NCBI GenBank assembly: GCA_964526035.1
Contig: CAZGKE010000072.1
Location: 1 to 16,132 of the forward strand
From: DAOMOD01 sp964526035
Lineage (GTDB): Bacteria > Pseudomonadota > Gammaproteobacteria > Xanthomonadales > BPKI01
Reading direction: 5' to 3'
DNA: 16,132 nt
Positions within the stretch are counted from its first letter, which is position 1. Each line of letters opens with the position of its first letter. The position numbers and the translations under genes were made by a program. Under the pieces are notes generated by a model that worked only from the letters and a program-made list of their open reading frames with translations, ran no database searches and was not told where the DNA came from. This document shows positions 15,386 to 16,132 of the stretch, piece by piece.

Positions 15386-15474
15386 GCGTCTCGCGCGCAT
15401 CCCTGCTGCACGACGCGCAGTCTGCGCACACCGTACCCTGCACGGCACGACGACCCTTTCCGCCTGGAACCGAC

Positions 15475-16017
15475 ATGGCCCTGAAATCCACCGTGCACCG
15501 TGCAGAGCTGCAGATCAGCGACGTCGACCGCGGCTACTACGCCACGCATGCGCTGACTCTCGCGCAGCATCCTTCGGAAACCGCGCAGCGGCTGATGGTT
15601 CGCCTCCTCGCCTTCGCCATGTTTGCCGACGATCGCCTCGAGTTCGGCCGCGGCTTGAGCAGCGACGACGAACCCGACCTGTGGCGCAGGTCGCTTGTCG
15701 GCGACATCGAACTGTGGATCGAACTGGGCCAGCCCGACGAATCGCGCATCCGCAAGGCCTGCGGCCGCGCCCGGAAGGTGGTGGTGATCGGCTACAGCGG
15801 TCGCGCCTTCGGGCTGTGGTGGGAGAAGAACGCCGCCGCGCTCGCACGCCATGACAACCTCGACGTGCTGCAGTTGCCCGCTGGCAGCGCCGACCAGCTC
15901 GCCGCCCTGCTCGACCGCAACATGCAGCTCCAGTGCCTGGTGCAGGATGCTGAGCTGCAGCTGTTGGGCGATACCGGCAGCGTTTCGGTCACGCCGCTGG
16001 CGCTGAAGGGTCGGTAG
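15475..16017 (+). CDS. yaeQ: YaeQ family protein
   Basis: A 180-residue member of a family conserved in gammaproteobacteria and recognisable along its length: MALKSTVHRAELQISDVDR, TLAQHPSETAQRLMVRLLA (28-46), DDRLEFGRGLSSDDEPDLW (52-70) and DIELWIELGQPDESRIRKAC (77-96), and RNMQLQCLVQD near the end. The crystal structure of a Xanthomonas homologue shows a variant PD-(D/E)xK nuclease fold, so a nucleic-acid role is suspected, but no activity is established. E. coli YaeQ was first described as a suppressor of rfaH loss, a phenotype of uncertain meaning. Start ATG is preceded by a weak GGAAC. It lies 89 bases after the cyclase and is probably independently transcribed. Confidence 0.92.
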   Translation: MALKSTVHRAELQISDVDRGYYATHALTLAQHPSETAQRLMVRLLAFAMFADDRLEFGRGLSSDDEPDLWRRSLVGDIELWIELGQPDESRIRKACGRARKVVVIGYSGRAFGLWWEKNAAALARHDNLDVLQLPAGSADQLAALLDRNMQLQCLVQDAELQLLGDTGSVSVTPLALKGR

Positions 16018-16043
16018 CGCGCGGATCGCTGAAGCCACGCCGA

Positions 16044-16071
16044 CCGTCGTTTTCAGCTGCGGACGGGTTTT
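16044..16071 (+). terminator. Weak terminator-like hairpin after yaeQ
   Basis: CCGTC (16044-16048) pairs with GACGG (16062-16066) around a 13-base loop, followed by GTTTT. It is 26 bases past the yaeQ stop. The stem is short, so it is only a candidate intrinsic terminator. Confidence 0.35.
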
Positions 16072-16132
16072 CCCAGGCTTCCGAATCGAATCATGTCGGG
16101 AGGCAGTACGAGGGGTCACTGATCGTGGTCAC

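Noticed and set aside
13511..15448. 645-codon minus-strand frame opposite the diguanylate cyclase gene
   Set aside because: Low-complexity composition (Gln/His/Arg/Leu) and no domain; it mirrors the real gene's codon bias.

Overview
The window looks like chromosomal DNA of a GC-rich gammaproteobacterium. The order aroQ - accB - accC - prmA - zinc-ribbon/DUF3426 - fis - purH, directly downstream of dsbD and a TlpA-like gene, resembles Xanthomonadales and related lineages (Lysobacter/Rhodanobacter-like). Fis, YaeQ and short GTAG-footed REP hairpins agree with this. The taxonomic placement is inferred from gene order and protein resemblance, not from a database search. I see no rRNA, tRNA, CRISPR array, integrase or transposase. 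It reads as ordinary core genome, with a few regulatory and accessory details worth a second look.

Layout. (1) 1-2162, plus strand: the 3' part of dsbD, cut by the window edge, overlaps (ATGA) a membrane-anchored thioredoxin-like gene. (2) 2163-5357, minus strand: nfeD (membrane serine protease), a stomatin-like slipin gene, and a classical short-chain dehydrogenase. REP-like hairpins lie on both sides of the dehydrogenase gene: one copy at the convergent junction with the TlpA-like gene, and an inverted pair between slipin and the dehydrogenase. (3) 5514-9495, plus strand: aroQ, accB, accC, prmA and a DUF3426 gene. aroQ is separated from accB by a 77-nt leader carrying a strong stem-loop; from accB to the DUF3426 gene the cistrons abut or overlap. 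(4) 9675-11529, plus strand: fis and purH, 7 nt apart, behind a 179-bp region with a likely promoter and an A/T tract. (5) 11662-13274, plus strand: lemA and a DUF3137 gene, a membrane pair of unknown function. (6) 13568-15385: a periplasmic-TPR, single-TM diguanylate cyclase. (7) 15475-16017: yaeQ. The last 115 bp hold a weak terminator-like hairpin and perhaps the start of another gene.

How the genes work together. DsbD moves electrons from the cytoplasm to periplasmic or membrane-anchored thioredoxin-fold proteins, and the TlpA-like product is a natural recipient. NfeD and slipin form a known protease/stomatin pairing in the membrane. AroQ feeds chorismate synthesis; AccB and AccC are the biotin carrier and biotin carboxylase halves of acetyl-CoA carboxylase; PrmA methylates ribosomal protein L11. 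Fis and PurH link nucleoid and growth-rate control with purine synthesis on what looks like one transcript. The diguanylate cyclase makes c-di-GMP in response to an unknown periplasmic cue.

I did not find a clearly new system. The least understood parts are the lemA-DUF3137 pair, the DUF3426 protein inside the acc/prmA operon, and the REP-bracketed dehydrogenase.
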